Origin: Anomaloglossus baeobatrachus
Lineage: Eukaryota > Chordata > Amphibia > Anura > Aromobatidae
Reading direction: 5' to 3'
Assembly (NCBI RefSeq): GCF_048569485.1
Contig: NC_134357.1
Location: forward strand, 226,457,634-226,521,633
Length of the DNA: 64,000 nt
The position numbers and the translations under genes are program-made. The notes under the pieces are model-generated. The model ran no database searches. It was not told the origin of the DNA and saw only the letters and a list, made by a program, of their open reading frames with translations. Shown piece after piece: positions 44,861-55,321 of the stretch (the stretch's first letter is position 1; every line of letters begins with the position of its first letter).

Positions 44861-45427
44861 ACCTCCGGGCAGGTAAGACGGCATCACTACTCCTGCATCG
44901 TTGGAGCGTGGGAGGTACCGTCATTCACAGGCACAACCCCCGTGGGCTGCTGTGGTGCGTCCCCAGACCTGCTGGTAGGCGTTGCTACTCCCGGGTGAGG
45001 GCAAAGAAGCAGGTCGATGCCGACACACACAGGCACAGCTCCCGTGGGCCTGCTGTGGTGTTCCCTTCAGCACCTCAGCCAGCCACAGCAGGACCCATGT
45101 CGCTGCCTGAACCGACCGGCCAGGGCTGGAATACTTGGAGACTTCGACCCCTAAGGGCCATCTTGAACCGCCACTCCTGGAGGTTCCCTGTTCAAGGACA
45201 GGAAACCAACTGATGCGGGGAGAGGTGCCGCCCCTTTTTATTCTGGAGGTTTCATGTCCTTGAAGGGCGGATCCTCTCTCTCGTGGTGCTGTCATGGGTG
45301 CTGGAAAAATATGGCCTAACATACAAGATGCCACCAATATCTAATGGGCATTTCTCTCCAGAACAAGGCTCCCTTATCCACATTATGCCTGCAGTGATGA
45401 GAGGGCTCCTCCAGCCATCACCGCTAA

Positions 45428-45927
45428 GGCTAGTTTCACACTTGGGTTGGACGGGATCCGTAGCATTGCGTTGTGTGATGGATGCAACGGATGCGTTGCA
45501 TATAGTGGCACAACGGATGCTACGGATCGTACAAAATAACGCAATCCGTTGTAGGTTTTTTTCCTTGACTTTACACAACTGAGCATGCGCAGCTGTGTAA
45601 AGACGGATGCGTTAACGGAATCCGCAACCATAGGCGTCCATTATAAAAACAACGGACACCAACGGAATCCTGCAGGTTGCGTTTTTTTGACACTCCGCCA
45701 AGTGCAGAAAAACGCTACATGCAGCGTTCCATCCGCCTGACACACACTCGCGGTCAGCGTCAAAACAACTGATGCGCCGCAGGACGGATGCAATGCAAGA
45801 CCATCCGTTGCTATCCGTAGCTAATAGAAGTCTATGAGGAATATAACGGATTCCTGCAACGGTTACCGTAATTCCTCAAGGCTGCGGATAGCAACGGAAG
45901 CCGTCCAACGCAAGTGTGAAAGTAGCC
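45428..45927. mobile_element. TAA-flanked MITE, TTTCACAC-end family
   Basis: TAA at 45425-45427 and 45928-45930. Ends are GGCTAGTTTCACACTTGGGT and, in complement, GGCTACTTTCACACTTGCGT. The interior is built of CGGATGC / GCATCCG words in inverted order. The best-preserved member of this family in the window. Confidence 0.9.
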
Positions 45928-45930
45928 TAA

Positions 45931-46148
45931 GGGAGATCTTAATGCAGTAGGGTGCGCAGCTGTTTAAGAATCACCAGTTGTGAATGGAGATGGAGCATGT
46001 GCGGCCACACAGCAGTCACAGGGGAGTGAGGAGAGACCCACTAGCAGGATAGAGATGTGCCTCAACTATTAAACCTTTGACACATTATGGAGCTACACGA
46101 AAAGAAAAAAACCTATAAGAAAATGACTGAAGCTGACCGGAAACACTA
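45931..46148. other. Intron 1 sequence, no gene seen
   Basis: Short stretch between MITEs, no recognised repeat. Confidence 0.4.
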
Positions 46149-46151
46149 TAT

Positions 46152-46799
46152 GGCTATGTTCACATACACAGACCATCTTTTAGGCTATGTGCGCACGTTA
46201 CGTACTGTCACTGCAGAAATTTCTGCAGCGATCTGAAGAGCACACGTGCGCTTTAAATCGCTGCAGAAAATGTCTGTAGTGAAAAAAAAAAAAAAGCCGA
46301 TTCCATGCGCTCTGCCTGCAGCTCCTCCCATAGACAGATCAGGGGCTGCAGGCAAAGCGCAGGAAAGAAGTGACATGTCATTTCTTAGAACGCGCGCTTC
46401 GAGCAGCAGCCGAAGCGCTGCGCTCTAATACGCCACGTGCGCACGTCTCCTGCATAATCTTCATAGATTATGCAGGGGACGCAGGCAGTTATGCTGCGCT
46501 ACAAAACGCAGCGTAACTGCATGTAATTACGCAACGTGCACACATAGCCTGCATGCATTTCCTTCTCCCAGCAAAGTCTGATTTCTATTTTGCTGTGCAC
46601 ACTGGGCATTTTTTTTGGCTGCGTTTTTGAAGATGCAGCATGTACTTCATTCTGTGTTTTTCCAGCGTTTTTGAGCCCTTCCAGTCAATAGATTTGAATT
46701 AAAAAAAATGCATTGGGCAAAACGCTGTAAAAACGCATCAAATACGCATTGCGTTTTTGAAGACAAAAACGAAATATGATGCCCTGTGTGAACATGGCC
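46152..46799. mobile_element. MITE with another MITE nested in it
   Basis: The outer element is flanked by TAT (46149-46151 and 46800-46802) with ends GGCTATGTTCACA and, in complement, GGCCATGTTCACA. Its body (46550-46799) is rich in GCGTTTTTGA / AAAACGC words. A different MITE occupies 46183-46549. Confidence 0.75.
46183..46549. mobile_element. TGCGCACG-end MITE (nested)
   Basis: Ends are GGCTATGTGCGCACGTTACG and, in complement, GGCTATGTGTGCACGTTGCG. It shares TTTCTGCAGCGATCTGAAGA with the copy at 54947-55308. The flanking triplets (TTA and TGC) no longer match. Confidence 0.8.
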
Positions 46800-46802
46800 T
46801 AT

Positions 46803-47723
46803 ATTTGTCTGAAAACTATTGGGAGATCAGGCTAAATTTGACAAGATGTAAGAACAACTCAACATCTGTGGATGTCACACACAAAGGGAACCAGTCAGGT
46901 GGATTCACTACATAAGAAAGTAGAGCACGTAAGGGAACATGTCAACGATCAGGCTTGTGTTCTGGATGCAACATATCTCCTGCGGAGACGCCGCTGTCCT
47001 GTAAGAGAGAACGCGCTGTCTGGGCACACGATCACTGATTATTTTCGCTATGTTCTCCTCACAACACTGGCGTCTCTGCAAGGATAAATTGACAAGATGC
47101 AGCTTGGAAAACCACATTGTATGTCAGTTTATGGAGTGTCTAAAGAAGCACAGTGTCCAAAGCGCTGCTAACACTGATCGTGGACATTGGCCCTTAGAGC
47201 TGACGATCAACACCCAGAACACCCGTTTGTCACAGGTAGTGTAGTCATCAAGGAAATAATGTTACATTTGGGCTGCGCCCTGCTCCATCCTTGTCATTGC
47301 CACTAAGCAGCCATGACACCAAACATGTACGGTTCAGTTCATGGACATCCTGCTCTGCACATTTACAGGCAAAGACGCACATCAATCCACCGACAAGGAG
47401 CACGAGTGCTATGCCTCAATAGCTGAAAAGGAGCAGAGTGGGTACAGGGCGATAATCAGTATCAGACCTCAGGGAAAGGAAAAACAACAGTACTTCTGAA
47501 GGGCTTACTTACATAGGGACACTAGAAGGGACAAGTCTCCTCCACTAAGACAGCGATGACATGTCCTAACAAAAAAGGCCAATTACTTGCAAATTGGTGG
47601 GGGTCTGACACCTGGCACATCCACCAATCAGCTGTTACCACCTCCAGCAGGATGAAAACATCAGAAGGGCGAGTAAAGAGCGCGACAAAGCCCCTCTGTA
47701 GTCTCGTCACATACAGCCAGCTA
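46803..47723. other. Intron 1 sequence, unclassified
   Basis: No exon. The part at 47520-47720 (ATTGGTGGGGGTCTGACACC, CACCAATCAGCTGTT) resembles the interior of short TTAA-flanked elements common in frogs; the rest is unrecognised. Confidence 0.4.
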
Positions 47724-47727
47724 TTAA

Positions 47728-48619
47728 AGGGGTTATCCGGCTTATTTTGAGTTTTTTTCATTATTACCCTATTGAGCTACATTGGGGCAGGTAAGTAGAT
47801 AGTGACCACTTACCTACCCTGCTGTCACCCCCACTCCCCCAGCTCAGAGCGGTCATGTGACCACTCCTGCCGCGATTTTGCTGCTTCCAGTCATTTCATG
47901 TCAACATAGCAGGACCATGTTGACATGCAAATCTGGAAAAAGCATGTCGCCTCCCTGCTGGGCGGCTACAGTGCGATGAGCCCCGCCCCCTTCCCTGCAC
48001 CCTCCCACACATTCCCCCGCACCCCGTACTCTGCCCACAACCTCCCCCTGCACTTCTGTGGGACCCGTGACCTTCGGGCGGGGCCTGGCGGCGGCTGCCG
48101 TGGTGTCAGCGCCAGCACCGGGCCCCCTGCTCAGGATCACACATTCAAAATATACCGGCATCGCAGATCACAGATGCCGGTATATTTGAAAGTGCTGATG
48201 AGAAGCAGCGCAGCGCTTCTCATCACTGCCCGGCTGTCTGTGCTCTCTTCAGCACAGCGGTGACGTCACTACTGTGCTGATATGGCCAGGGCACAGACAG
48301 CGCGCGAACGTGCGGGAGCAGCGGGGACCGAGGACGGGTGAGTATGTACTCCCTATGGGGGGGGGGGTGTCGGTGCACAGCCCGATGTGTGTATGTGTGT
48401 GTGTATATGCGGTGCACAGCCCGGTGTGTGTGTGTGTGTGTGTATGCGGTGCACAGCCCGGTGTGTGTGTGTATGCGGTGCACAGCCCGATGTGTGTGTG
48501 TGTGTATGCGGTGCACAGCCCGATGTGTGTGTGTGTATGCGGTGCACAGCCCGATGTGTGTGTGTGTGTGTATGCGGTGCACAGCCCGATGTGTGTGTGT
48601 GTATGCGGTGCACAGCCCG

Positions 48620-48652
<33 letters not shown>

Positions 48653-50542
48653 GTGCACAGCCCGATGTGTGTGTGTGTGTGTGGTGCACAGCCCGATGTG
48701 TGTGTGTGTGTGTGTGGTGCACAGCCCGATGTGTATGTGTGTGTGTGTGTGGTGCACAGCCCGATGTGTGTGTGTGTGTGTGTGTGTGGTGCACAGCCCG
48801 ATGTGTATGTGTGTGTGTGTGTGTGGTGCACAGCCCTATGTGTGTGTGTATGCGGTGCACAGCCCGATGTGTGTGTGTATGCGGTGCACAGCCCGATGTG
48901 TGTGTGTGTATGCGGTGCACAGCCCGATGTGTGTGTGTATGCGGTGCACAGCCCGATGTGTGTGTGTGTATGCGGTGCACAGCCCAATGTGTGTGTGTAT
49001 GCGGTGCACAGCCTGATGTGTGTGTGTGTGTATGCGGTGCACAGCCCGATGTGTGTGTGTGTGTGTATGCGGTGCACAGCCCGATGTGTGTGTGTGTGTA
49101 TGCGGTATGTGTGTGTGTGTGTGTATGCGGTGCACAGCCCGATGTGTGTGTGTGTGTGTGTGTATGCGGTGCACAGCCCGATGTGTGTGTGTGTGTATGC
49201 GGTATGTGTGTGTGTGTGTGTGTATGCGGTGCACAGCCCGATGTGTGTGTGTGTGTGTGTATGCGGTGCACAGCCCGATGTGTGTGTGTGTGTGTATGCG
49301 GTGCACAGCCCGATGTGTGTGTGTGTGTATGCGGTGTACAGCCTGATGTGTGTGTGTGTGTATGCGGTGTACAGCCTGATGTGTGTGTGTGTATGCGGTG
49401 CACAGCCCGATGTGTGTGTGTGTGTATGCGGTGCACAGCCCGATGTGTGTGTGTGTGTATGCGGTATGTGTGTGTGTGTGTGTATGCGGTGCACAGCCCG
49501 ATGTGTGTGTGTGTGTGTATGCGGTGCACAGCCCGATGTTGTGTGTGTGTGTATGCGGTATGTGTGTGTGTGTGTGTATGCGGTGTACAGCCCGATGTGT
49601 GTGTGTGTGTATGCGGTGTACAGCCCGATGTGTGTGTATGCGGTGCACAGCCCGATGTGTGTGTGTGTGTATGCGGTGCACAGCCCGATGTGTGTGTGTG
49701 TGTATGCGGTATGTGTGTGTATGCGGTGCACAGCCCGATGTGTGTGTGTGTGTGTATGCGGTGCACAGCCCGATGTGTGTGTGTGTGTATGCGGTATGTG
49801 TGTGTGTGTGTGTATGCGGTGCACAGCCCGATGTGTGTGTGTGTGTGTATGCGGTGCACAGCCCGATGTGTGTGTGTGTGTATGCGGTATGTGTGTGTGT
49901 GTGTGTATGCGGTGCACAGCCCGATGTGTGTGTGTGTGTGTATGCGGTGCACAGCCCGATGTGTGTGTGTGTGTGTATGCGGTGCACAGCCCGATGTGTG
50001 TGTGTGTGTATGCGGTGCACAGCCCGATGTGTGTGTGTGTATGCGGTGCACAGCCCGATGTGTGTGTGTGTATGCGGTGCACAGCCCGATGTGTGTGTGT
50101 GTATGCGGTGCACAGCCCGATGTGTGTGTGTGTATGCGGTGCACAGCCCGATGTGTGTGTGTGTATGCGGTGCACAGCCCGATGTGTGTGTGTGTATGCG
50201 GTGCACAGCCCGATGTGTGTGTGTGTATGCGGTGCACAGCCCGATGTGTGTGTGTGTATGCGGTGCACAGCCCGATGTGTGTGTGTGTATGCGGTGCACA
50301 GCCCGATGTGTGTGTGTATGCGGTGCACAGCCCGATGTGTGTGTGTGTATGCGGTGCACAGCCCGATGTGTGTGTGTGTGTATGCGGTGCACAGCCCGAT
50401 GTGTGTGTGTGTGTGTATGCGGTGCACAGCCCGATGTGTGTGTGTGTGTGTGTGCGGTGCACAGCCCGATGTGTGTGTGTGTGTGTGTGTGCGGTGCACA
50501 GCCCGATGTGTGTGTGTGTGTGTGTGTGCGGTGCACAGCCCG

Positions 50543-50574
<32 letters not shown>

Positions 50575-50729
50575 TGCACAGCCCGATGTGTGTGTGTGTG
50601 TGTGTGTGTGTGTGGTGCACAGCCCGATGTGTGTGTGTGTGTGTGTGGTGCACAGCCCGATGTGTGTGTGTGTGTGGTGCACAGCCCGATGTGTGTGTGT
50701 GTGTGTGTGTGTGTGTGGTGCACAGCCCG

Positions 50730-50761
<32 letters not shown>

Positions 50762-50772
50762 TGCACAGCCCG

Positions 50773-50806
<34 letters not shown>

Positions 50807-50918
50807 TGCACAGCCCGATGTGTGTGTGTGTGTGTGTGTGGTGCACAGCCCGATGTGTGTGTGTGTGTGTGTGGTGCACAGCCCGATGTGTGTGTGTGTG
50901 TGTGTGGTGCACAGCCCG

Positions 50919-50966
<48 letters not shown>

Positions 50967-51055
50967 TGCACAGCCCGATGTGTGTGTGTGTGTGTGTGTG
51001 TGTGTGGTGCACAGCCCGATGTGTGTGTGTGTGTGTGTGTGTGGTGCACAGCCCG

Positions 51056-51089
<34 letters not shown>

Positions 51090-51100
51090 TGCACAGCCCG

Positions 51101-51132
<32 letters not shown>

Positions 51133-51145
51133 TGCACAGCCCGAT

Positions 51146-51176
<31 letters not shown>

Positions 51177-51190
51177 GTGCACAGCCCGAT

Positions 51191-51228
<38 letters not shown>

Positions 51229-51239
51229 TGCACAGCCCG

Positions 51240-51330
<91 letters not shown>

Positions 51331-51683
51331 CGGTGCACAGCCTGGGGGGTGTGTGGGGTGCAGAGCCCGATGTGGGGCTGTTATTCGCAATGCTGTAGTG
51401 ATGAGGTCAGTGCTGGGGCAGAATATACTGACAGGGAATGTGTCTGCAGGGGGTGGGGCTGGACACTGAGGCCGGGCGGTGCCAGCTGTGACTGGGAGGT
51501 GTGGCACAGGAACTGGTCAGTTTGCTTGTGCTAAATGTAAACAAGGAGCTGCAGAGAATAAAGGGATAATTCAAGAGGAACAAAAGTTAGAAAACAAAAA
51601 GTAACAATGTAGGGGTGTTTTATATGACAATACGGCACAGATTAGCTTAAACTCAAACATTTTTGTTATGTCGGACAACCACT
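47728..51683 (+). mobile_element. TTAA-flanked DNA element carrying a 3-kb minisatellite
   Basis: TTAA at 47724-47727 and 51684-51687. Ends are AGGGGTTATCCGGCTTATTT and, in complement, AGTGGTTGTCCGACATAACA. The body has a GC-rich part (47820-48340), then the TG-rich array (48371-51345), then a short tail. No transposase. The same left end recurs in the fragment ending at 37477. It lies about 500 bases from prpf19 exon 1. Confidence 0.82.
48371..51345. repeat. TG-rich composite minisatellite, ~80-90 units
   Basis: Each unit is a conserved core GGTGCACAGCCCGATG followed by (TG)n of variable length, giving units of about 28-60 bases. Two main junction types are segregated in space: TATGCGGTGCACAGCC (mostly 48400-48650 and 48840-50440) and TGTGGTGCACAGCC (48660-48830 and 50560-51240). 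TG tracts lengthen toward the right and end in about 40 TG steps at 51240-51318. All frames are open on both strands, producing false open frames of over 1000 codons. Confidence 0.97.
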
Positions 51684-51687
51684 TTAA

Positions 51688-51762
51688 GGGGCCACCACCA
51701 CAGATCAGAGGCCATCCGTCTCGTGTGTGTGTGTGTGTGTGTTATGTATGTGTGTGTGTGTA

Positions 51763-51804
<42 letters not shown>

Positions 51805-52105
51805 TACCATGTCCATGGGATGGGTGGTCTCTCTGGGGCACACAGGGGCAGCGTCCTCCCAGCACTTTCTAGCGGTGACATATGGCCGGTGCTCGGCATC
51901 TGGCACATTCCTCCCGCTGGGGGGTCGGTAATGGCGACCCACTCCCATAGTGATCGCCTCTTTTATAAGGGCAGGTCGTGGGCGATGGAGACGATGCAGG
52001 CTCATACACCCATGTGTATAAAGTCTACACGCCAGTTCATTACCCACACTCACTGCCGGGCACACAGCAGCGCTTCCCAACAGAAGTGCAAGCAACGCTC
52101 CGAAC
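51688..52105. other. prpf19 intron 1, 5' part, with microsatellites
   Basis: (GT)n, (TA)n and (CA)n tracts fill 51724-51803. The rest is unremarkable moderately GC-rich intron sequence next to exon 1. Confidence 0.6.
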
Positions 52106-52189
52106 ATCAAATGCTCTGCTGCTTCCACTGGTTGAGATCGCCCACATACACCGGCACGTTACAGCGGATGGCGCACGGATACGACTTAC

Positions 52190-52208
52190 TGAAGCACGTG
52201 AGAGACAT
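52190..52208 (-). CDS. prpf19: prpf19 exon 1 coding part
   Basis: ATG at 52208 in a good context (GCACCATGT) followed by MSLTCF and one base of an Ile codon, then donor A/GTAAGT. Human PRPF19 exon 1 encodes MSLICS plus one base of Ile in my recollection, and exon 2 here begins with the two bases TC that complete ATC. The start, length and phase therefore all fit. Reading through the donor gives a 33-codon frame that stops at 52107, which is an intron read-through artefact. The evidence is the phase match and promoter-like upstream DNA, since six residues alone cannot prove identity. Confidence 0.85.
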
Positions 52209-52500
52209 GGTGCCCAGCTTTTCGCCGCGCTCTTATGGCCACGCTCCTTCTGATACGTAAAAAGAATAGGAAGCAGTGCCGCCAAATAGCACGAAGCCAC
52301 CGTGCTTGCGTCTTCCGCTTCCGCTCCACAGCTGAGCACTTCCGGTTTAGCGGAGACACTAGAAATGATGAACGCGTGATAGAACTGACATCACGTGTCT
52401 CAGCGGTCACGTGGGACTTGGAGAGCAATACTGAATACTCCTGTGAGAGGGTCCACATGCGCGGCTCGTGCTAGCAGTTGTATGGGCAGTGGCCGCAGCG
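52209..52500 (-). promoter_or_regulatory. prpf19: prpf19 5' UTR and promoter-like region
   Basis: CpG-bearing DNA with an ETS-type site ACTTCCGGT (52338-52346, complement ACCGGAAGT), CTTCCGCTTCCGCT (about 52312-52325), a CRE-like TGACATCACG (52386-52395) and two CACGTG E-boxes 16 bases apart (52392-52397 and 52408-52413). No TATA box is evident at a fitting distance. These suit a housekeeping promoter. The transcription start cannot be placed from sequence alone. Confidence 0.55.
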
Positions 52501-52694
52501 GTGTACTGTGGGACGTATAGAGGGGCTCGCTGTATAGCGGGGTCCTTGTCTATCACGCTGGTTTTTCTTTAGCTGCCGTTGTTCCTTTGTGAAGTGTGTA
52601 TAGCTGGGCTGTATTGGAAGGGCTTTCTGTTTCACGCTTCTTGTTTTGCAGCGTTTTTGTTGCGTTTTTCCAATGGGTGAAAAACGCTGTAATA
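52501..52694. other. Upstream flank with MITE-like words
   Basis: GCAGCGTTTTTGTTGCGTTTTTC (52650-52672 area) and AAAAACGCTG suggest a decayed GCGTTTTT-type MITE arm. Confidence 0.4.
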
Positions 52695-52989
52695 GGCTAT
52701 ATGCGCAGAGCGCGTTTTTCGGGTGCAATTTTGGGCTCAAAACTGCATGAATTTGCTTCCACAGCAAAGTCTATGACTTCATGCTTGCTGTCCGCACAGT
52801 GCAGTTTTATTTTTTGTGCTATAAAAAAAAATGGACGTCCAATTCTTTTCTGCGTTTTCCATTCATGCAATGCATTGGAAAGACGCAGTGATCAAAAACG
52901 CACCAAATGCATTTTTGCCGCGGGTGCGTTTTTTGTGGCCAAAAAACAGAGTTTTTGAGATGTGCAAAGACGTCAGCATGCGCACAGCC
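52695..52989. mobile_element. GCGTTTTT-type MITE
   Basis: It starts GGCTATATGCGCAGAG and ends CATGCGCACAGCC before TTA. The interior has CGCGTTTTTCGGGTG, AAAAACGCACC and the TGTCCGCACAG word shared with the copies at 22783 and 53037. It is nested in an older copy of the same type. Confidence 0.7.
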
Positions 52990-53036
52990 TTAATTGACAT
53001 GTTGCATCTTTGTGGTCTCCACAAAAAAACACCTAA

Positions 53037-53400
53037 GGCTATGTGCACATGTTTTTTTTTGTGACCACAAAGATGCTGCATTTTGCCCGCAAAAAAAAGC
53101 ACGCACAGTAACAAATGCTTAAAAAAGCATGTGTTTTTGCGCATTTTACCTCATTTTTTTTATCTGTGATTTTGTTCCTATGTTTTGCTGCGTTTTTCAA
53201 ATGCATTGTATGGGTGAAAAAAACGCAGAAAAGAATTGACATGTTTTTTCTTTGTCAGCTCAAAAACACAGCTAAAAATATAAGCACTGTGCGGACGGCA
53301 AATATGAAAACTCATAGACTTTGGGGAAGCAAAGTAATGCAGTTTTAAAAGCAAAAACACACCCGCAAAATGCGCAATAACACACCGTGTGCACATAGCC
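53037..53400. mobile_element. GCGTTTTT-type MITE ending at the assembly gap
   Basis: TAA (53034-53036) then GGCTATGTGCACATG; right end GTGTGCACATAGCC at 53400, one base before the N run. The interior parallels 22783-23172. Confidence 0.82.
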
Positions 53401-53401
53401 T

Positions 53402-53601
53402 NNNNNNNNNNNNNNNNNNNNNNNNNNNNNNNNNNNNNNNNNNNNNNNNNNNNNNNNNNNNNNNNNNNNNNNNNNNNNNNNNNNNNNNNNNNNNNNNNNN
53501 NNNNNNNNNNNNNNNNNNNNNNNNNNNNNNNNNNNNNNNNNNNNNNNNNNNNNNNNNNNNNNNNNNNNNNNNNNNNNNNNNNNNNNNNNNNNNNNNNNNN
53601 N
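53402..53601. other. Assembly gap, 200 N
   Basis: A run of exactly 200 N, so a scaffold join of unknown true size. It removes the left part of the hAT copy that follows. Confidence 1.
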
Positions 53602-54035
53602 AATGTGCCGTCCTTCACATACACACACAAAAAAAAAAACACCATTCTCACCTGTCCCACATTCTCTCAGCTGCCTCATCTCTGCTTCTTGCTGTCTGCA
53701 GGTCCGTGCCCCTGGTGACTATCGCTGCAGCTGCATGGGAATGTTTTGCCGGCGCTGCACGCGCAGAGTCAAGCTCTCTGTGCACAACGTTTCTAATGCA
53801 GCCGTAGCTGTCCACCAATCAGAGGTAAGCAGCTGAGCTGAGGTCAGGCAGTTTCCATTGGAGGAATAGTTGTGCACAGAGCGCTGGACTCTGAGAGCGC
53901 AGCGCCGGCAAAACATTCATCTGACAAAAAGCGTGGTCAGTGGCTGCGGCCCCTGCACTGGCCGCGATAGTCAACGGGGCACGGGCCCTGGCGCCACACG
54001 AAGTAGCATGAGGGGCTGCATGTTTGAGACCTCTG
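53602..54035. mobile_element. hAT copy, cut by the gap
   Basis: Reverse complement of the left part of the copy at 31432-32913: GTTTGAGACCTCTG at the end (54022-54035), GGCACGGGCC, CGGCAAAACATTCATCTGAC. The following CTGTAGAG (54036-54043) is the probable 8-base duplication, whose partner lies in the gap. Confidence 0.85.
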
Positions 54036-54043
54036 CTGTAGAG

Positions 54044-54943
54044 TATTGAGGTGGCCTGTGAGGTCTTTATTTGGTATCAATACAAGTAGTTTCTATTTAG
54101 TAGTTCTTGATCATTCCAAGGACTCTATACATGCACTTTATACATTATACGTATATCCCTACTGTGTAACATATTCCCCCTTGGGTGGGGAGACCTGCAA
54201 TGCAGTCCTGCACTAAAGTTGAGGTTTACTGTAACTATGAGGGTCCATCTCAACTGGGGGATGCTGCATCATAGAGAGGAGCTTTCTGGAGAGGAGGGGA
54301 ATTTATTAGGGAATGGAATTTTGACTTCTTTTTCTCTGCTCTGAAGAACAAGAGGAAAGATTTTCCTCCCACCTACCCTGTTGAAATCATTTCTACAATT
54401 GTTTATTTCAACCTTACTTGTATGGTGATGCATGTCTTATTGTACTTGTAATTCCGGTCATGTTTTTGATCCACGTGCAATTGAACTCTGTTTTATAAAA
54501 AGTTAAAATTGAGTAAAAGCTCCTAAGCCCAAAGGAAGGGCAATCCTTCAGTTCCCTACAGGGTTTTTACCTCTCCTGGGCCCTGTAAGAACTGTCACAG
54601 TTTGGTGGATTAGGAGTCAGGTGGAAGTTGGAGGCAAGTTACAGTAGACTACTTATATCTGTATAGGATGTAAAATCCCATGGTGGTGAACAGGCTTTGG
54701 TATGGGGGTCATCCTGAATGATGTGGTACATTAATGCCTTTATGCCTGTCTAGCCTGGTGCATTATGAGAGACAGCTGAGATATCAGTGTTCAATAATTT
54801 CTGTGGCCGAGCACTTCACCTAAAGCCTACTATGGTGGTTATAATCCTGTGATGTAAATTAAGTTTTTGACGTTTTTGGCATCCAAACGTGTGTTCTGTG
54901 TATTGGGGTAGAAGTTACTGTAGTTATGGTTGTTTAATAACAA
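54044..54943. other. Upstream sequence, unclassified
   Basis: No exon or clear repeat ends. The stretch 54380-54500 could be the 3' tail of a LINE, but there is no coding support. Confidence 0.4.
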
Positions 54944-54946
54944 TAA

Positions 54947-55308
54947 GGCTATGTGCGCACGTTGCGTACAAGCCCTGCAGAAATTTCTGCAGCGATCTGA
55001 AGAGCACATGTGCGCTTTAGATCGCTGCAGAAATGTCCGTAGTGAGCGCCGATTCCATGCGCTCTGCCTGCAGCTCCTGCCATAGACAGAGCAGGAGCTG
55101 CCGGCAAAGCGCAGGAAAGAAGTGACATGTCACTTCTTTTTGCGCAGCGCTTCGGCAGTAGCCGAAGCGCTGCGCTCTGAGACGCCACGTGCGCACGGCC
55201 CCTGCACAGTCTCCATAGACTGTGCAGGGGACGCAGGACGCATGCAGTTACGCTGCGCTACAAAGCGCAGCATAACTGCATGTTTTTACGCGACGTGCGC
55301 ACATAGCC
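54947..55308. mobile_element. TGCGCACG-end MITE
   Basis: Ends are GGCTATGTGCGCACGTTGCG and, in complement, GGCTATGTGCGCACGTCGCG. Flanking triplets are TAA and TTA. The interior is a long imperfect palindrome with TCTGCAGCGATCTGAAGAGC and GCCGAAGCGCTGCG. Same family as 46183-46549. Confidence 0.85.
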
Positions 55309-55321
55309 TTAGGGTCTATCC

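Larger units (their letters stand above)
39486..45312 (-). mobile_element. DIRS-type retrotransposon copy 3, old and badly broken
   Basis: Inverted repeats at about 39525-39640 and 45192-45300 share CACGAGAGAGAGGATCCGCC and TCAAGGACAGGAA in complement. The internal complementary region is at 39747-39805 (ACATTACCGGTAAGTAATTA then CCAGCACCACGAGAG). Protein traces of a DIRS pol remain on the minus strand, for example around 41000-41130 and 42060-42120. It has many breaks and is the oldest of the three copies. A CR1 tail is inserted at about 43365-44050. It is a third subfamily, in prpf19 intron 1 and in the same direction as the gene. Confidence 0.85.
15849..52208 (-). other. prpf19: prpf19 gene locus, 5' part (exons 1-4 and introns)
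   Basis: Four coding exons on the minus strand join in phase to give the first 129 residues of PRPF19 (Prp19/Pso4). The protein is the scaffold and U-box E3 ubiquitin ligase of the NineTeen complex, needed for spliceosome activation and used in DNA-damage signalling. Exons 1-3 encode the U-box, exons 3-4 the start of the coiled coil used for tetramer assembly and CDC5L/SPF27 binding; the WD40 propeller exons lie beyond the window. All borders are AG/GT. Introns are swollen by transposons: about 27.7 kb, 8.0 kb, 0.27 kb and over 15.8 kb. Nothing in the exons suggests a pseudogene. Confidence 0.93.

Noticed and set aside
48223-51534. Open frames of over 1000 codons (HTHTHT, CVCVCV)
   Set aside because: They arise from (TG)n and the repeated core in every frame on both strands and are not coding.
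52107-52208. 33-codon reading frame starting at the prpf19 ATG
   Set aside because: It reads through the GTAAGT donor into intron 1; the phase match to exon 2 is the better explanation.
51978-52474. Plus-strand open frames around the prpf19 promoter as a divergent gene
   Set aside because: No recognisable domain, no splice structure and ordinary composition for a CpG-bearing region. A divergent transcript is possible but unsupported.
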